NCBI RefSeq assembly: GCF_001439805.1
Contig: NZ_JYLK01000013.1
Coordinates: forward strand, 124,001-188,000
Source: Pseudomonas trivialis
GTDB lineage: Bacteria > Pseudomonadota > Gammaproteobacteria > Pseudomonadales > Pseudomonadaceae
Length of the DNA stretch: 64,000 bases
Reading direction: 5' to 3'
The position numbers were made by a program, and so were the translations under genes. Positions 1 to 10,570 of the stretch are shown here, piece after piece (positions within the stretch are counted from its first letter, which is position 1; each line of letters starts with the position of its first letter). The notes beneath the pieces were generated by a model. It had not been told where the DNA came from, did no database searches, and saw only the letters and a list, made by a program, of their open reading frames with translations.

Positions 1-79
1 GCGAAGCCCAACGCAGGACAAGCCTGCTCACCACAGGGAATCTGCGCTTAACTGGACGGAGTCAGGCCCCCCTGCAACA
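1..79. other. Downstream flank of pvdJ, no gene
   Basis: Short stretch after the pvdJ stop codon (pvdJ is read on the minus strand). I see no ORF or terminator with a U-tract. The phrase around 18-38 resembles interspersed repeats common in fluorescent pseudomonads, but it is too short and incomplete to call. A pyoverdine receptor gene such as fpvA would be expected beyond the left edge from the usual pvd layout; that is inference only. Confidence 0.4.
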
Positions 80-3000
80 TCAGGCCATCGCGGCGGCGAA
101 GCTGCGAACGAACTCGGCGTTATCGATCAACCGATCATGGCTGGTCTCGATCAGCACCGAGCGTTCTATCGCTGATTGCCCGGTGACGTCCAGCATGCTT
201 GCCTCAATCAACTGGCGATGCACCCCGGTACGGCTCAAGGCCGCCCACCAGCAACTGATCGGTGCCTTGATTGCCTTGAAGTCGGCATCGTGCAGGCGCT
301 GGCCGAGAATGCGGTCAACGTCCCAGGAAATCTGCGCCTCGTGCCCACTGAGCAACTCATCCTTGAGTTCACGGAAGCGCTCACCCAGGGTCTGCTCTGC
401 CCAGCGGCTGAATTCGGCCCACTGCTCGCCTTCCTCGGCGCCTGCCCGTTGCAGTGCTGACCATTGGGCATGAATGTGCCGCGATGACTCGGGAAACATC
501 ACCTCCAGCAACTCCACGCGCCGATCATTCGCAGAAAATTCCCGCTCGTCGACCATGACCGCTGTCTCCCAGAACGGCTTGACCCACTGCGGCGGCGAGG
601 CGTCGATCCAACCGACACAGTCCACTTGCCGTCCCGCCTGCTCCAGGCCATAGGCAACCTCCATCGCCAGGTTGCCCCCCAGGGACCAACCGGCCAGGCG
701 GAATGGGCCCTCGGGCTGGGCCTTCAACAATTGCGCCGTGTAATCCTCAACCATCACCGCCCAGGCAGGCACCTCGCTGCCCTCCTCGGCCAAGGCACGA
801 CACATCACCCCCATCACCGGCCGTTGCTCACGCAAGGCAAGGGCAATCGCCTTGTAGCAATGCACCGAACCGTAGCTGGGATGGAACAGGTACAGCGGTG
901 TACCCTGAGTCTGGCTGTTGAGCCTCACGATCAACGACCGCCCGGCACTTCCCTCAAGGCATGCCGCCTGCCCTGCGACCGTCGGGTTGAGCATCAACTG
1001 ACTCACCGACAACTCCACGCCGAGCGCCTTGCGAATGCGCTCCTTGAGCATCAACACCAACAACGAATGACCGCCCGACTCAAAGAAATTGTCTTCGATG
1101 CCGACCTGCTCAACCTCCAGAACCTCGCGCCACAGCGCCGCCAGCGTTTGCTCAAGCGGATTGCGCGCCGCCACGAAACGTCGCTCATGCACACTGGCGT
1201 CCGGCGCAGGCAAGGCCTTGCGGTCCAGCTTGCCATTGGGGCTCAGCGGCATCCGCTCCAGCAGCACCCATTGCGCAGGCACCATGTAGTCCGGCAGATG
1301 CGCCAGCAAGTGAGCGCCCAAGGCATCACGCCACGCTTGGGTCGAGTCCTGCAGCACCAGATAGCCCACCAGGTACTTTCCTTCATGGACCTGCACCGAA
1401 GCCTCGCGCACCTGTGGATGCTCGAGCAGGCGTGCTTCAATCTCACCCAGCTCGATGCGCAAACCGCGCAGTTTTACCTGATGGTCAAGACGCCCGATGT
1501 ACTCGATCACGCCATCCATGCGCTGGCGCACCCGGTCGCCCGTACGGTACAACCGCTCGCCTGGCTGGAACGGGCATGGCACGAAGCGTTCGGCGGTAAG
1601 GCCAGGGCGCCGATGATAACTGCGCGCCAGCCCGACCCCGCCCAGGTATAACTCGCCGGCGACACCGGCGGCGACCGGCTGCAACTGCGCATCCAGCACA
1701 TGCGTGCGCAGATTGGCGATTGGCCGGCCAATCGGCACGCTGTCGCGCTGCTCATCCACGCATGTCCAATGGGTCACATCGATGGCAGCCTCCGTCGGAC
1801 CATACAGGTTGAACAGGCCGGCGTTCGGCAGTTTGGCGAACACCTGCTGCTGGGCGTCCACAGGCAACGCTTCGCCACTGCAGATGATGCGCTGCAAACC
1901 CTGGCAACGGGCGGCCTGCGGATCCTGGAGGAATGCCTGCAGCATCGAAGGCACGAAATGCAGGGTGGTCACCTGTTGCCGATTGATCAGCTCCACCAGG
2001 CGTGACGGGTCGCGATGATCGCCAGGGGCGGCGACCACCAGTCGAGCGCCGGTCATCAAGGGCCAGAAAAACTCCCATACCGAAACGTCGAAGCTGAACG
2101 GTGTCTTTTGCAGCACCGTATCGTCGGCGTCGAGCGCGTACGCCTGCTGCATCCACAGCAAACGGTTGGTCAGCGCGCAGTGGCGGTTGCCCGCGCCCTT
2201 CGGCTGGCCAGTGGAGCCAGAGGTGTAAATGACGTAGGCAAGGTTTTCAGCCTCCACGGCCACGTCAGGATTGGTTTCGGCATAACCGCTCAGCCAGCGA
2301 TCACCCTGCTCCACCAGCAGGCAGTGCTCGGGATCACTGATCGGCAGGGCCTGCATCAGGTGCGCCTGGGTCAACAGCAGATGCACCTGGCTGTCCTCCA
2401 GCATGTAGGCCAGGCGGTCGCGCGGGTAGTCAGGGTCAAGCGGCACATAAGCGCCACCGGCCTTGAGCACGGCCAGAAGCGCCACCACCATTTCGATGGA
2501 ACGCTCCATCGCCACACCCACCAGCACGTCCGGCCCGACACCCTGCTGTATCAGACGATGCGCCAGACGGTTGGCGCGAGCATTCATCTGCGCATAGCTC
2601 AGCGACGCTTCGGCAAACACCAAAGCCTGGGCATCCGGTGTACGGCTGACCTGCGCTTCGATCAACTGCTGCACGCTGTGCTGCAACGGATAATCCTGCG
2701 CCGTGTCGTTCCATTGTTCGATCATCACCCGCTCTTCCACGGACTCCAGCAGCGTCAACTGACTGACCCGCTGGTTTGGATCACCCAGCATGGCCTGCAA
2801 CAGGTTCTGCCAATGACGCGCCATGCGCTTGGGCGTGGCGGCGTCGAACAGGTCGGTGGCGTAGGTCAGGGTCGCGCCCAGCCCATCGCCGGTTTCCTGG
2901 GTGTCGAGGCTCAGGTCGAATTGCGCGGTCTGTGTCCCCCAATCCAGCCCTTCAATGGTCAGGTCCGGCAGTTGCTGACCAGTGCTGGCCAGCCGCGCCT

Positions 3001-6000
3001 GGCTCTGGTGATTGAACATCACCTGGAACAGCGGGTTATGGCTCAGGCTGCGTTCAGGCTGCAGCGCCTCCACCAGTTGTTCGAACGGCAGGTCCTGATG
3101 GCTCTGCGCATCCAGCGCCCGGCGCTTGGCCTGCTGCAACAATTGGGTGACCGTCAGTTGGGCATCGATGTCGCCCTTGAGCACCTGCGTATTGACGAAA
3201 AAACCCACCAGACGCTCGGTCTCAACTCGATTTCGATTGGCGATCGGCACGCCGACACGAATGTCCTGTTGGCCGCTGTAACGGTGCAGCAAGCTCTGAA
3301 ACGAGGCGAGCAAGACGATGAACAGCGTGACGTTTTCGCGCTGGGCCAGGGCCTTGAGCCCTGCCACCAACGCCGGGTCAAGGTTGATCTCCAGGCTGGC
3401 GCCACGGAAGCTCTGTACCGCGGGGCGCGGCCGATCAATCGGTAGCTCCAGAACTGGCTGTTCGCCACCCAGCAACGCCTGCCAGTAACCCAGTTGGCGA
3501 TCACGCTCACCGGCGGCCATCCAGTCACGCTGCCACTGCGCATAGTCGGCGTACTGAATCGGCAACGCCGGCAGTTGCAGATCCTCGCCCTGGCAGTAAG
3601 CGGCGTATAACTGCACCAGCTCATCCACCATCACTTGCATCGACCAGCCATCGGACACGATGTGATGTTGCACCAGCACCAATACATGGTCGTCTTCGGC
3701 CAGGCGCAATAACGTCACGCGCAGCAACGGCCCCTGTTGCAGGTCGAACGGTCGCGCAATCTCGGCCTCGACCAGACGTTGCAAATCAGCTTCAGTGGCC
3801 CGCGCCTGCACAATGTCCACTGCGCCCACTTCACGCACCACTTGCACGGCACGGCCTGCGTCCTGATAAACCTGAGTGCGCAGGCTTTCATGCCGGGCCA
3901 CCAGTGTTGCGAAGCTGCGCTGCAACGCCAGCGGGTCCAGCCAGCCACGCAGGCGCAATGTGCTGGGCAGGTGGTAGGCGGCACTGTGCGGGTCCAATTG
4001 CCAGAGGAACCATTGCCGTTCCTGGGCATACGAGAGCGCCAACGGCTGTTGACGGCTGACCGGCAGGATCGGCGGCGCGCTCGCCAACGATGCTTGCGGG
4101 TCGCTCAACGCCTCGACAAATCCCTGCAGGCGCGGTTGCTCAAACAGGGTTCTGAGGGGCACCTCTGTACACAGCAAATGACGCAGGCGCGAGATCACCT
4201 GCATCGCCAGCAGCGAGTGGCCACCGGACTCGAAGAAATGATCGGCCAGGCCGACTTGCTCCACGCCCAGCACCTCGGCCCAGATGGCCGCCACCTGCCG
4301 CTCCAGCTCACTCTGCGGCGCCACATACACCTGCTGCATCAGACTCACATCCGGCACGGGCAGGCCCTTGCGGTCGAGCTTGCCGTTGGGGGTCAGCGGC
4401 ATGCGCTCGAGGAACATCAGGTGGGTGGGCACCATGTAGTCGGGCAAGCGGGTTTTCAGGGCGCTGCGCAAGGCTTCGCGCGCGCTCGATTGGGCGATGG
4501 CGTCCGTGAGCAGCGCCGTGTCCAGCGGTACCACGTACGCCACCAGTTGCTTGCCGGTCGGGCCTTCCTGGGCCACCACCACGGTTTCGCCGACACTGGG
4601 CTGCTCACGCAGACGCGCTTCGATTTCGCCCAGTTCGATACGGAAACCACGGATTTTAACCTGATGGTCAACCCGGCCCAGGTAGTCCACCACCCCGTCC
4701 GGGCGGCCCCGGGTCAGGTCGCCGCTGCGATAGACGCGACTGCCGGGCTGGCCGAACGGGTCCGGCACAAAGCGTTCGGCGGTGAGGGCCGGGCGCTCCA
4801 GGTAACCGCGCGCCACGCCCTCGCCGCCCAGGTACAACTCACCGGCCACGCCGATGGGTTGCAGGTTGAGTTGCGCGTCCAGCACGTAGCCGCTGCGGTT
4901 GCCCAGCAGCGTGCCGATGGGTGCGTACACGGCGCCGCACGGATCGCCCCGGCGCGCTTTCCACAGCAAGGGGGTGACCACGGTTTCGGTGGGGCCGTAA
5001 CCGTTGAACAGGTAGGTGGGTTTCAGCGCGCGCCAGGCCAGGTCGTAACTGGCCTGGGCCACGGCATCGCCGCCGAAGCAGTAGACCCGCACGGCCGGTG
5101 GATTGCCGTCGCGTTCGGCATGCTCGGCCAGCTGTTGCAGGTACACCGGCGGGAACACCGCCATGGTCACGTTGTGGCGATGCATTTGCTGATAGGTGTA
5201 TTCAGGCAACCACAGGCTGTCGTCACGGATCAGCACGCTGGCACCATTGATCAGCGGGTGCATCCAGCCCTCGTGGGAGCCGTCGAAGGCGAACGACATG
5301 AAGTGCAGTTCGCAGTCGGCCGGGCCGGTTTCATAGCGCTCGCCGGTGGCGATGATGTGCGCCACCAGCGGGCCGTGCGCCACCGCCACGCCCTTGGGCA
5401 TGCCGGTGGAGCCGGAGGTGTAGATCACGTAGGCCAGGTTGTCGCCGTGCAGTGCGACATCCGGTGCGGTGAGGTTGTCGTCGGACCAGACGTGCAACTG
5501 GTCCACCGCCAGGGCTTGCAGCCCTTCGGGAATCGGCAGGCGCTGCTGCACCGCCGAGTGCGTCAGCAGCAACCGCGAACGGCTGTCCTGCAGCATGTAC
5601 AGCAGACGATCACGCGGGTATTCGATGTCCAGCGGCACATACGCGCCGCCGGCCTTCATCACCGCGAGGAACGCCACCATGATCTCGGCGCTACGCGGCA
5701 TGGCAATCGCCACCCGCACTTCCGGGCCGACCCCACGGGCGATCAGCGCCTGGGCCAGGCGATTGGCGCGGCGGTCGAGTTCGCCATAGGTAAGCTGTTC
5801 GTCGCCGAACTTCACCGCCACCGCATGGGGTGTTTCCTGCGCACGGTCGGCGACCAGTTGGTGCACCAGACGCCGGGACGAAAAGCCGGCGGCGCTGCGG
5901 TCCCACAGTTCAAGGATCTGCCGCTGTTCAGCAGCGTCCAGCAGGTTCAACTGGCCGAGGGCTTGCCGCGGGTTGGCGACCATGCCCCGCAGCACGTTCT

Positions 6001-9000
6001 GCCAGTGCCGGGCCATGCGGTGCACGGTGCCGGCGTCGAACAGGTCCGTGGCATAGCCGAGGGTGGCCCAGATGCCTTCGGCGGATTCCTGGATATCCAG
6101 GTCCAGATCGAAATGCGCGGTCTTGCTTTCCCACGCGAGGCCTTCCACCAACAGCGTCGGCAGTTGCTGCTGGACCTGGGCCTGGCCGACGTCGGTTTGG
6201 TGGTTGAACATCACCTGGAACAGCGGGTTATGGCTCAGGCTGCGTTCCGGTTGCAACGCCTCCACCAGTTGTTCGAACGGCAGGTCCTGATGGGCCTGGG
6301 CCTCCAGCGCACGCTGGTGGGTCTGCTGCACCAGTTGCTCGACGCTCATCTGCCCGTGAAGGTCAGCCTTGAGCACCTGGGTGTTGACGAAGAAGCCGAT
6401 CAGGCGCTCGGTCTCGCTGCGGTTGCGGTTGGCAATCGGCACGCCGACGCGGATTTCTTCCTGGCCACTGTAGCGATGCAGCAAGGTCTGGAAGGACGCC
6501 AACAGCAGCATGAACAGGGTCACGCCCTGCTGCCGGGCCAGGGCCTTGAGGCCCTCGCTCAGTTCGGGCGCCAGCTCGAACGCCAGCCGCGCGCCTTGAT
6601 GGCTTTGCACCGCCGGGCGTGGACGGTCGAACGGCAACTCCAGCACGCTGTGCTCGCCGCCGAGCATCTCGCGCCAGTAGGCCAGCTGACGCTCCTTCTC
6701 GCCCGCCTCCATCCAGTTGCGCTGCCACAGCGCATAGTCGGCGTACTGGATCGGCAACGCCGGTAACTGCACGTCCTCGCCCTGGCTGTAAGCGGCATAG
6801 AGCTGCACCAGTTCCTCGACCATCAGTTGCATCGACCAGCCATCGGAGACGATGTGATGCTGCACCAGCACCAGCACATGCTCATCGGCGGCCAGGCGCA
6901 GCAACGCCACACGCAGCAACGGGCCTTGCTGCAGGTCGAAGGGCTCGGCGATCAGCGCTTCGACGCGCGCCTGGAGTCGGGTTTCGTCGACCTCGGCCAG
7001 CGTGATCGGCAGCGCCAGGTGAGGCTCGATCACTTGAACCGTGCGGTCCGGGTCCTGGCGCAAGCGCGTGCGCAGGCTTTCGTGGCGGGCCAGCAGGGTG
7101 TCGAAACTGCGTTGCAAGGCCGCCGTGTCCAACTGCCCTTTCAGGCGCAAGGCGCTGGGGATATGGTACGCCGCGCTTGACGGCTCCAATTGCCACAGAA
7201 ACCACTGGCGCTCCTGCGCGTAGGACAGCGGCAAGGGCTGCTCGCGCCCTGCCGGCAGCAACGGCGGCGCCGTGGAGAGCGCAGTGTCCGGGGTGTGCAA
7301 GGCGGCGACAAACGCGTCCAGCCGAGGGTGTTCGAACAGCGCCTTGAGCGGCACTTCCAGGCCGAGGGTGTGGCGAATCCGCGACACCACTTGCATCGCA
7401 AGCAGCGAATGCCCGCCCAGCTCGAAGAAGTGCTGGTTCAGGCCCACACGCTCGGCGCCGAGAATAGCGGCCCAGATCGCCGCCACCTGCTGCTGCAGCG
7501 GCGTGACCGGCTCCAGCCAGTCCGGTTGCACCGCGCTCGCGTCGGGTTTGGGCAACGCCTGGCGGTCCAGCTTGCCGTTGGGGTTGAGCGGCATGCGGTC
7601 GAGGAAGATCAGGTGCGCCGGCACCATGTAATCGGGCAGGTGTTCGCGCAACGTTGCCATCAGCGCCGCGCCGGCCTCGCTGCGCGCGGCTTCGTCCAGC
7701 GGCTGCGCGGGCACCAGATAGGCCAGCAGTTGATTGTCAGCCGCCAGCAGCAACGCTTCGCGCACGCTCTGTTGGGCCAGCAGCAGGGTTTCGATCTCAC
7801 CCAGCTCGATGCGAAAACCGCGCACCTTCACCTGATGGTCGACCCGCCCGACATACTCGACAATCCCGTCGGCGCGGTAGCGCGCCAGGTCGCCGGTGCG
7901 GTAAAGGCGCGCGCCAGCATCGCTGAACGGGTTGGCGACAAAGCGCTCGGCCGTCAGAGCCGGCCGCTTCAGATAGGCACTGGCCAGGCCCAGGGCGCCG
8001 GCAATGTAGAGTTCGCCCACGGCGCCGGGAGGCAGCAGGTTGAGGTCGCGGTCGAGCACGTACAGCCCGCGCCCGGGCAACGCGCGGCCAATGGGGCTGG
8101 CGGTCACACCGTTGATGACGCCGGGGTCGGTGCAGTCCAGCACACTCGAGACCACCGTGGCTTCGGTGGGCCCGTAGGTATTGAGCAGGCGCACATGGCC
8201 CAGCCCCGCCCGTTGCCACAGCTGCGGGCCATCGAGCGGCATGGCCTCACCGCCGATATGGATCTGGCGCAACGCACCATAAGAGCGGGCGCCCGCTTGC
8301 AGGCAATCCTGCAGGAACAGTTTCCAATAGGCCGTGGGCAAGTCGGCCAGGGTGATGCCCTGCTCGATGATCTGCCGGTACAACTGCGCGCCATCCCACA
8401 ACTGCGGGCCACGCAAGACCACGGTGGCACCGAGGGTCAGCGCCGGGTAAAGCTGTTCGACAAAACCGTCGAAGTTCAGCGTGGCGAACTGCAACACGCG
8501 ATCCTGCGGCACCAGCCGTGAGTAATCGGCGGCGATGCCGGCGAATTCGCTCAAGGCCCCATGGCTGATGGCAACGCCCTTGGGTTTGCCGGTGGAGCCG
8601 GAGGTGTAGATCACATAGGCCAGGCTCTGCGGCTCGACATCGGTGGCCGGGTTGTCAGCGCAATTCAATGCCAACTGCGCCTGGATCAGGTCGATGTCCA
8701 CGGCAGTTACCCGCTCGGGCAGCGGCAGCCGCTCAAGCAGGCCGGACTGGGTCAGCACGAGGCTCACACCGCTGTCCTCCAGCATGTGCAGCAGGCGTTC
8801 ACGTGGATACTCGGGGTCCAAAGGCACGTAGGCCGCGCCGGTCTTGAGCACCGCCAGCAGGCTCACCACCATCGCAAAGGAGCGCTCCACGGCAATGCCC
8901 ACCAGCCCCTGCGGGCCGACGCCCCGGGCCATCAGCACGTGGGCCAGGCGGTTGGCCTGCTGGTTCAATTCTCCGTAACTCAGCGCCTGGTCATCCAGGG

Positions 9001-10567
9001 CAAGGGCCTGGCGTTCAGGCTGGCGCTCGGCCTGGGCTTCGAACAACCGGTGCACCGCCTGCACGGCAACGCCGCCAGCCGGGGCATTCCAGTCCTCAAG
9101 CATCACGCGCTGCTGCGCCTCGCCCAGCATAGGCAATTGGGCAAGCACGCTGCGCGGGGCCTCGACCACCGCCTGCAACAGGTGCTGCCAGTGTTGCGCC
9201 AAGCGTTCGATGGTCGTGTCGTCGAACAGATCGGTGGCGTAGGTGAATGCCGCCCACAGCCCGTCGGCCGATTCGTGGGTGTCCAGGCTCAGGTCGAAAT
9301 GGGTGGTCTGGCTGTCCCAGTCCAACTCCACCACACGCAGGCCCGGCAGCTGCCGGGTTTCCTGCCCGCCCTGAGCGTCGGTCTGGTGGTTGAACATCAC
9401 CTGAAACAGCGGGTTCTGACTCAGGCTGCGCTCGGGCTGTAACGCCACCACCAGTTGCTCGAACGGCAGGTCCTGATGGGCCTGGGCCTCCAGCGCGCGC
9501 GTCTTGGTCTGCTGCAGCAGTTGCGCAAACGTCATCTGGCCGTCGAGGTCGGCCTTGAGCACCTGGGTGTTGACGAAGAACCCAATCAATCGTTCGGTTT
9601 CAAGGCGGTTGCGGTTGGCCACCGGCACCCCGACGCGGATATCCGACTGCCCGCTGTAGCGATACAACAGGGTCTGGAAGGAAGCGAGCAACAACATGAA
9701 TGGCGTAACGCCCTCCTGCTGCGCCAGCCGCTTGAGGCCGGCGACCAGCGTCGTCGGCAAATGCACCTGCAAGCTGGCCCCGCGATGGCTTTGCTGCGCC
9801 GGCCGTGGACGGTCCAATGGCAGCTCCAGCACCGGCTGCTCGCCTGCCAGCAGGTTCTGCCAATAGGCCAACTGGCGCGCCTTTTCCCCGGCTTCCATCC
9901 AGCGACGCTGCCACAGGGCGTAGTCGGCGTACTGGATCGGCAGCTCGGGCAGTTGCGGCGTGTGCCCCTGACTGTAAGCGGCGTACAGGTGCACGAGTTC
10001 TTCCACCATCAGTTGCATCGACCAGCCATCGGACACGATGTGGTGCTGCACCATCACCAGCACATGTTCATCCTCGGCCAGTTGCAGCAGGCTCACGCGC
10101 AACAGCGGCGCCTGGTGCAGATCGAACGGCAGGGCCACCTGCGCTTGCACCTGCGCCATCAGTTGCGACTCGTCGACACGCGCCTGGCGGATCTCGACCC
10201 GCGCCTCGGGCAGCACGTGTTGCCACAGTTGCTCACCGTCTTCGACCAGTTGCGTGCGCAGGCTGTCGTGACGGGCCAGCAGCGTGTCGAAACTGCGCTG
10301 CAACGCCGCCAGGTCCAGTTGCCCGTGCAGGCGCAGGGCGCCGGGAATATGGTAGGCGGCGCTGTGGGGGTCGAGCTGCCAGAGAAACCACTGGCGTTCC
10401 TGAGCGAAGGACAACGGCAGGCTGTGGCCGTCCTCGCGGATCGAGGCAATCGGCAATTGCGCGAAGCTCATGCCACGGCTGTGCAGACGTTGGTAGAACT
10501 GCTGGCGCTGTTCCAGCGGCAGGCGAAGAAAGCGCGAAACCAGGTCGATATTAGGGTTGGAAAGCAT
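80..10567 (-). CDS. pvdJ: Pyoverdine side-chain NRPS, terminal three-module synthetase with thioesterase
   Basis: Protein of 3495 residues, C-A-T, C-A-T, C-A-T-TE. Condensation active sites (HHIVSDGW) begin at about residues 175, 1237 and 2301. Phosphopantetheine serines in GGHSLL are Ser1054, Ser2118 and Ser3168. A single thioesterase follows (about 3215-3495) with GWSLGG and nucleophile Ser3295. Pocket residues read by eye are DGEDHGTVV (canonical Lys), DGEVCGGVT (the ornithine/hydroxyornithine-like pocket, also found in the last module of pvdI) and DVWHISLID (Ser). There is no epimerase, so these residues should be incorporated as L. The N-terminal 40 residues look like a docking segment that would accept the acidic helical tail of PvdI. 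The gene starts 3 bp after the pvdI stop, so translation is coupled. The symbol follows gene order; the TE-bearing role corresponds to PvdD in P. aeruginosa. It acts in the cytoplasm on the ferribactin precursor. Confidence 0.93.
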   Translation of the reverse strand: MLSNPNIDLVSRFLRLPLEQRQQFYQRLHSRGMSFAQLPIASIREDGHSLPLSFAQERQWFLWQLDPHSAAYHIPGALRLHGQLDLAALQRSFDTLLARHDSLRTQLVEDGEQLWQHVLPEARVEIRQARVDESQLMAQVQAQVALPFDLHQAPLLRVSLLQLAEDEHVLVMVQHHIVSDGWSMQLMVEELVHLYAAYSQGHTPQLPELPIQYADYALWQRRWMEAGEKARQLAYWQNLLAGEQPVLELPLDRPRPAQQSHRGASLQVHLPTTLVAGLKRLAQQEGVTPFMLLLASFQTLLYRYSGQSDIRVGVPVANRNRLETERLIGFFVNTQVLKADLDGQMTFAQLLQQTKTRALEAQAHQDLPFEQLVVALQPERSLSQNPLFQVMFNHQTDAQGGQETRQLPGLRVVELDWDSQTTHFDLSLDTHESADGLWAAFTYATDLFDDTTIERLAQHWQHLLQAVVEAPRSVLAQLPMLGEAQQRVMLEDWNAPAGGVAVQAVHRLFEAQAERQPERQALALDDQALSYGELNQQANRLAHVLMARGVGPQGLVGIAVERSFAMVVSLLAVLKTGAAYVPLDPEYPRERLLHMLEDSGVSLVLTQSGLLERLPLPERVTAVDIDLIQAQLALNCADNPATDVEPQSLAYVIYTSGSTGKPKGVAISHGALSEFAGIAADYSRLVPQDRVLQFATLNFDGFVEQLYPALTLGATVVLRGPQLWDGAQLYRQIIEQGITLADLPTAYWKLFLQDCLQAGARSYGALRQIHIGGEAMPLDGPQLWQRAGLGHVRLLNTYGPTEATVVSSVLDCTDPGVINGVTASPIGRALPGRGLYVLDRDLNLLPPGAVGELYIAGALGLASAYLKRPALTAERFVANPFSDAGARLYRTGDLARYRADGIVEYVGRVDHQVKVRGFRIELGEIETLLLAQQSVREALLLAADNQLLAYLVPAQPLDEAARSEAGAALMATLREHLPDYMVPAHLIFLDRMPLNPNGKLDRQALPKPDASAVQPDWLEPVTPLQQQVAAIWAAILGAERVGLNQHFFELGGHSLLAMQVVSRIRHTLGLEVPLKALFEHPRLDAFVAALHTPDTALSTAPPLLPAGREQPLPLSYAQERQWFLWQLEPSSAAYHIPSALRLKGQLDTAALQRSFDTLLARHESLRTRLRQDPDRTVQVIEPHLALPITLAEVDETRLQARVEALIAEPFDLQQGPLLRVALLRLAADEHVLVLVQHHIVSDGWSMQLMVEELVQLYAAYSQGEDVQLPALPIQYADYALWQRNWMEAGEKERQLAYWREMLGGEHSVLELPFDRPRPAVQSHQGARLAFELAPELSEGLKALARQQGVTLFMLLLASFQTLLHRYSGQEEIRVGVPIANRNRSETERLIGFFVNTQVLKADLHGQMSVEQLVQQTHQRALEAQAHQDLPFEQLVEALQPERSLSHNPLFQVMFNHQTDVGQAQVQQQLPTLLVEGLAWESKTAHFDLDLDIQESAEGIWATLGYATDLFDAGTVHRMARHWQNVLRGMVANPRQALGQLNLLDAAEQRQILELWDRSAAGFSSRRLVHQLVADRAQETPHAVAVKFGDEQLTYGELDRRANRLAQALIARGVGPEVRVAIAMPRSAEIMVAFLAVMKAGGAYVPLDIEYPRDRLLYMLQDSRSRLLLTHSAVQQRLPIPEGLQALAVDQLHVWSDDNLTAPDVALHGDNLAYVIYTSGSTGMPKGVAVAHGPLVAHIIATGERYETGPADCELHFMSFAFDGSHEGWMHPLINGASVLIRDDSLWLPEYTYQQMHRHNVTMAVFPPVYLQQLAEHAERDGNPPAVRVYCFGGDAVAQASYDLAWRALKPTYLFNGYGPTETVVTPLLWKARRGDPCGAVYAPIGTLLGNRSGYVLDAQLNLQPIGVAGELYLGGEGVARGYLERPALTAERFVPDPFGQPGSRVYRSGDLTRGRPDGVVDYLGRVDHQVKIRGFRIELGEIEARLREQPSVGETVVVAQEGPTGKQLVAYVVPLDTALLTDAIAQSSAREALRSALKTRLPDYMVPTHLMFLERMPLTPNGKLDRKGLPVPDVSLMQQVYVAPQSELERQVAAIWAEVLGVEQVGLADHFFESGGHSLLAMQVISRLRHLLCTEVPLRTLFEQPRLQGFVEALSDPQASLASAPPILPVSRQQPLALSYAQERQWFLWQLDPHSAAYHLPSTLRLRGWLDPLALQRSFATLVARHESLRTQVYQDAGRAVQVVREVGAVDIVQARATEADLQRLVEAEIARPFDLQQGPLLRVTLLRLAEDDHVLVLVQHHIVSDGWSMQVMVDELVQLYAAYCQGEDLQLPALPIQYADYAQWQRDWMAAGERDRQLGYWQALLGGEQPVLELPIDRPRPAVQSFRGASLEINLDPALVAGLKALAQRENVTLFIVLLASFQSLLHRYSGQQDIRVGVPIANRNRVETERLVGFFVNTQVLKGDIDAQLTVTQLLQQAKRRALDAQSHQDLPFEQLVEALQPERSLSHNPLFQVMFNHQSQARLASTGQQLPDLTIEGLDWGTQTAQFDLSLDTQETGDGLGATLTYATDLFDAATPKRMARHWQNLLQAMLGDPNQRVSQLTLLESVEERVMIEQWNDTAQDYPLQHSVQQLIEAQVSRTPDAQALVFAEASLSYAQMNARANRLAHRLIQQGVGPDVLVGVAMERSIEMVVALLAVLKAGGAYVPLDPDYPRDRLAYMLEDSQVHLLLTQAHLMQALPISDPEHCLLVEQGDRWLSGYAETNPDVAVEAENLAYVIYTSGSTGQPKGAGNRHCALTNRLLWMQQAYALDADDTVLQKTPFSFDVSVWEFFWPLMTGARLVVAAPGDHRDPSRLVELINRQQVTTLHFVPSMLQAFLQDPQAARCQGLQRIICSGEALPVDAQQQVFAKLPNAGLFNLYGPTEAAIDVTHWTCVDEQRDSVPIGRPIANLRTHVLDAQLQPVAAGVAGELYLGGVGLARSYHRRPGLTAERFVPCPFQPGERLYRTGDRVRQRMDGVIEYIGRLDHQVKLRGLRIELGEIEARLLEHPQVREASVQVHEGKYLVGYLVLQDSTQAWRDALGAHLLAHLPDYMVPAQWVLLERMPLSPNGKLDRKALPAPDASVHERRFVAARNPLEQTLAALWREVLEVEQVGIEDNFFESGGHSLLVLMLKERIRKALGVELSVSQLMLNPTVAGQAACLEGSAGRSLIVRLNSQTQGTPLYLFHPSYGSVHCYKAIALALREQRPVMGVMCRALAEEGSEVPAWAVMVEDYTAQLLKAQPEGPFRLAGWSLGGNLAMEVAYGLEQAGRQVDCVGWIDASPPQWVKPFWETAVMVDEREFSANDRRVELLEVMFPESSRHIHAQWSALQRAGAEEGEQWAEFSRWAEQTLGERFRELKDELLSGHEAQISWDVDRILGQRLHDADFKAIKAPISCWWAALSRTGVHRQLIEASMLDVTGQSAIERSVLIETSHDRLIDNAEFVRSFAAAMA

Positions 10568-10570
10568 GGG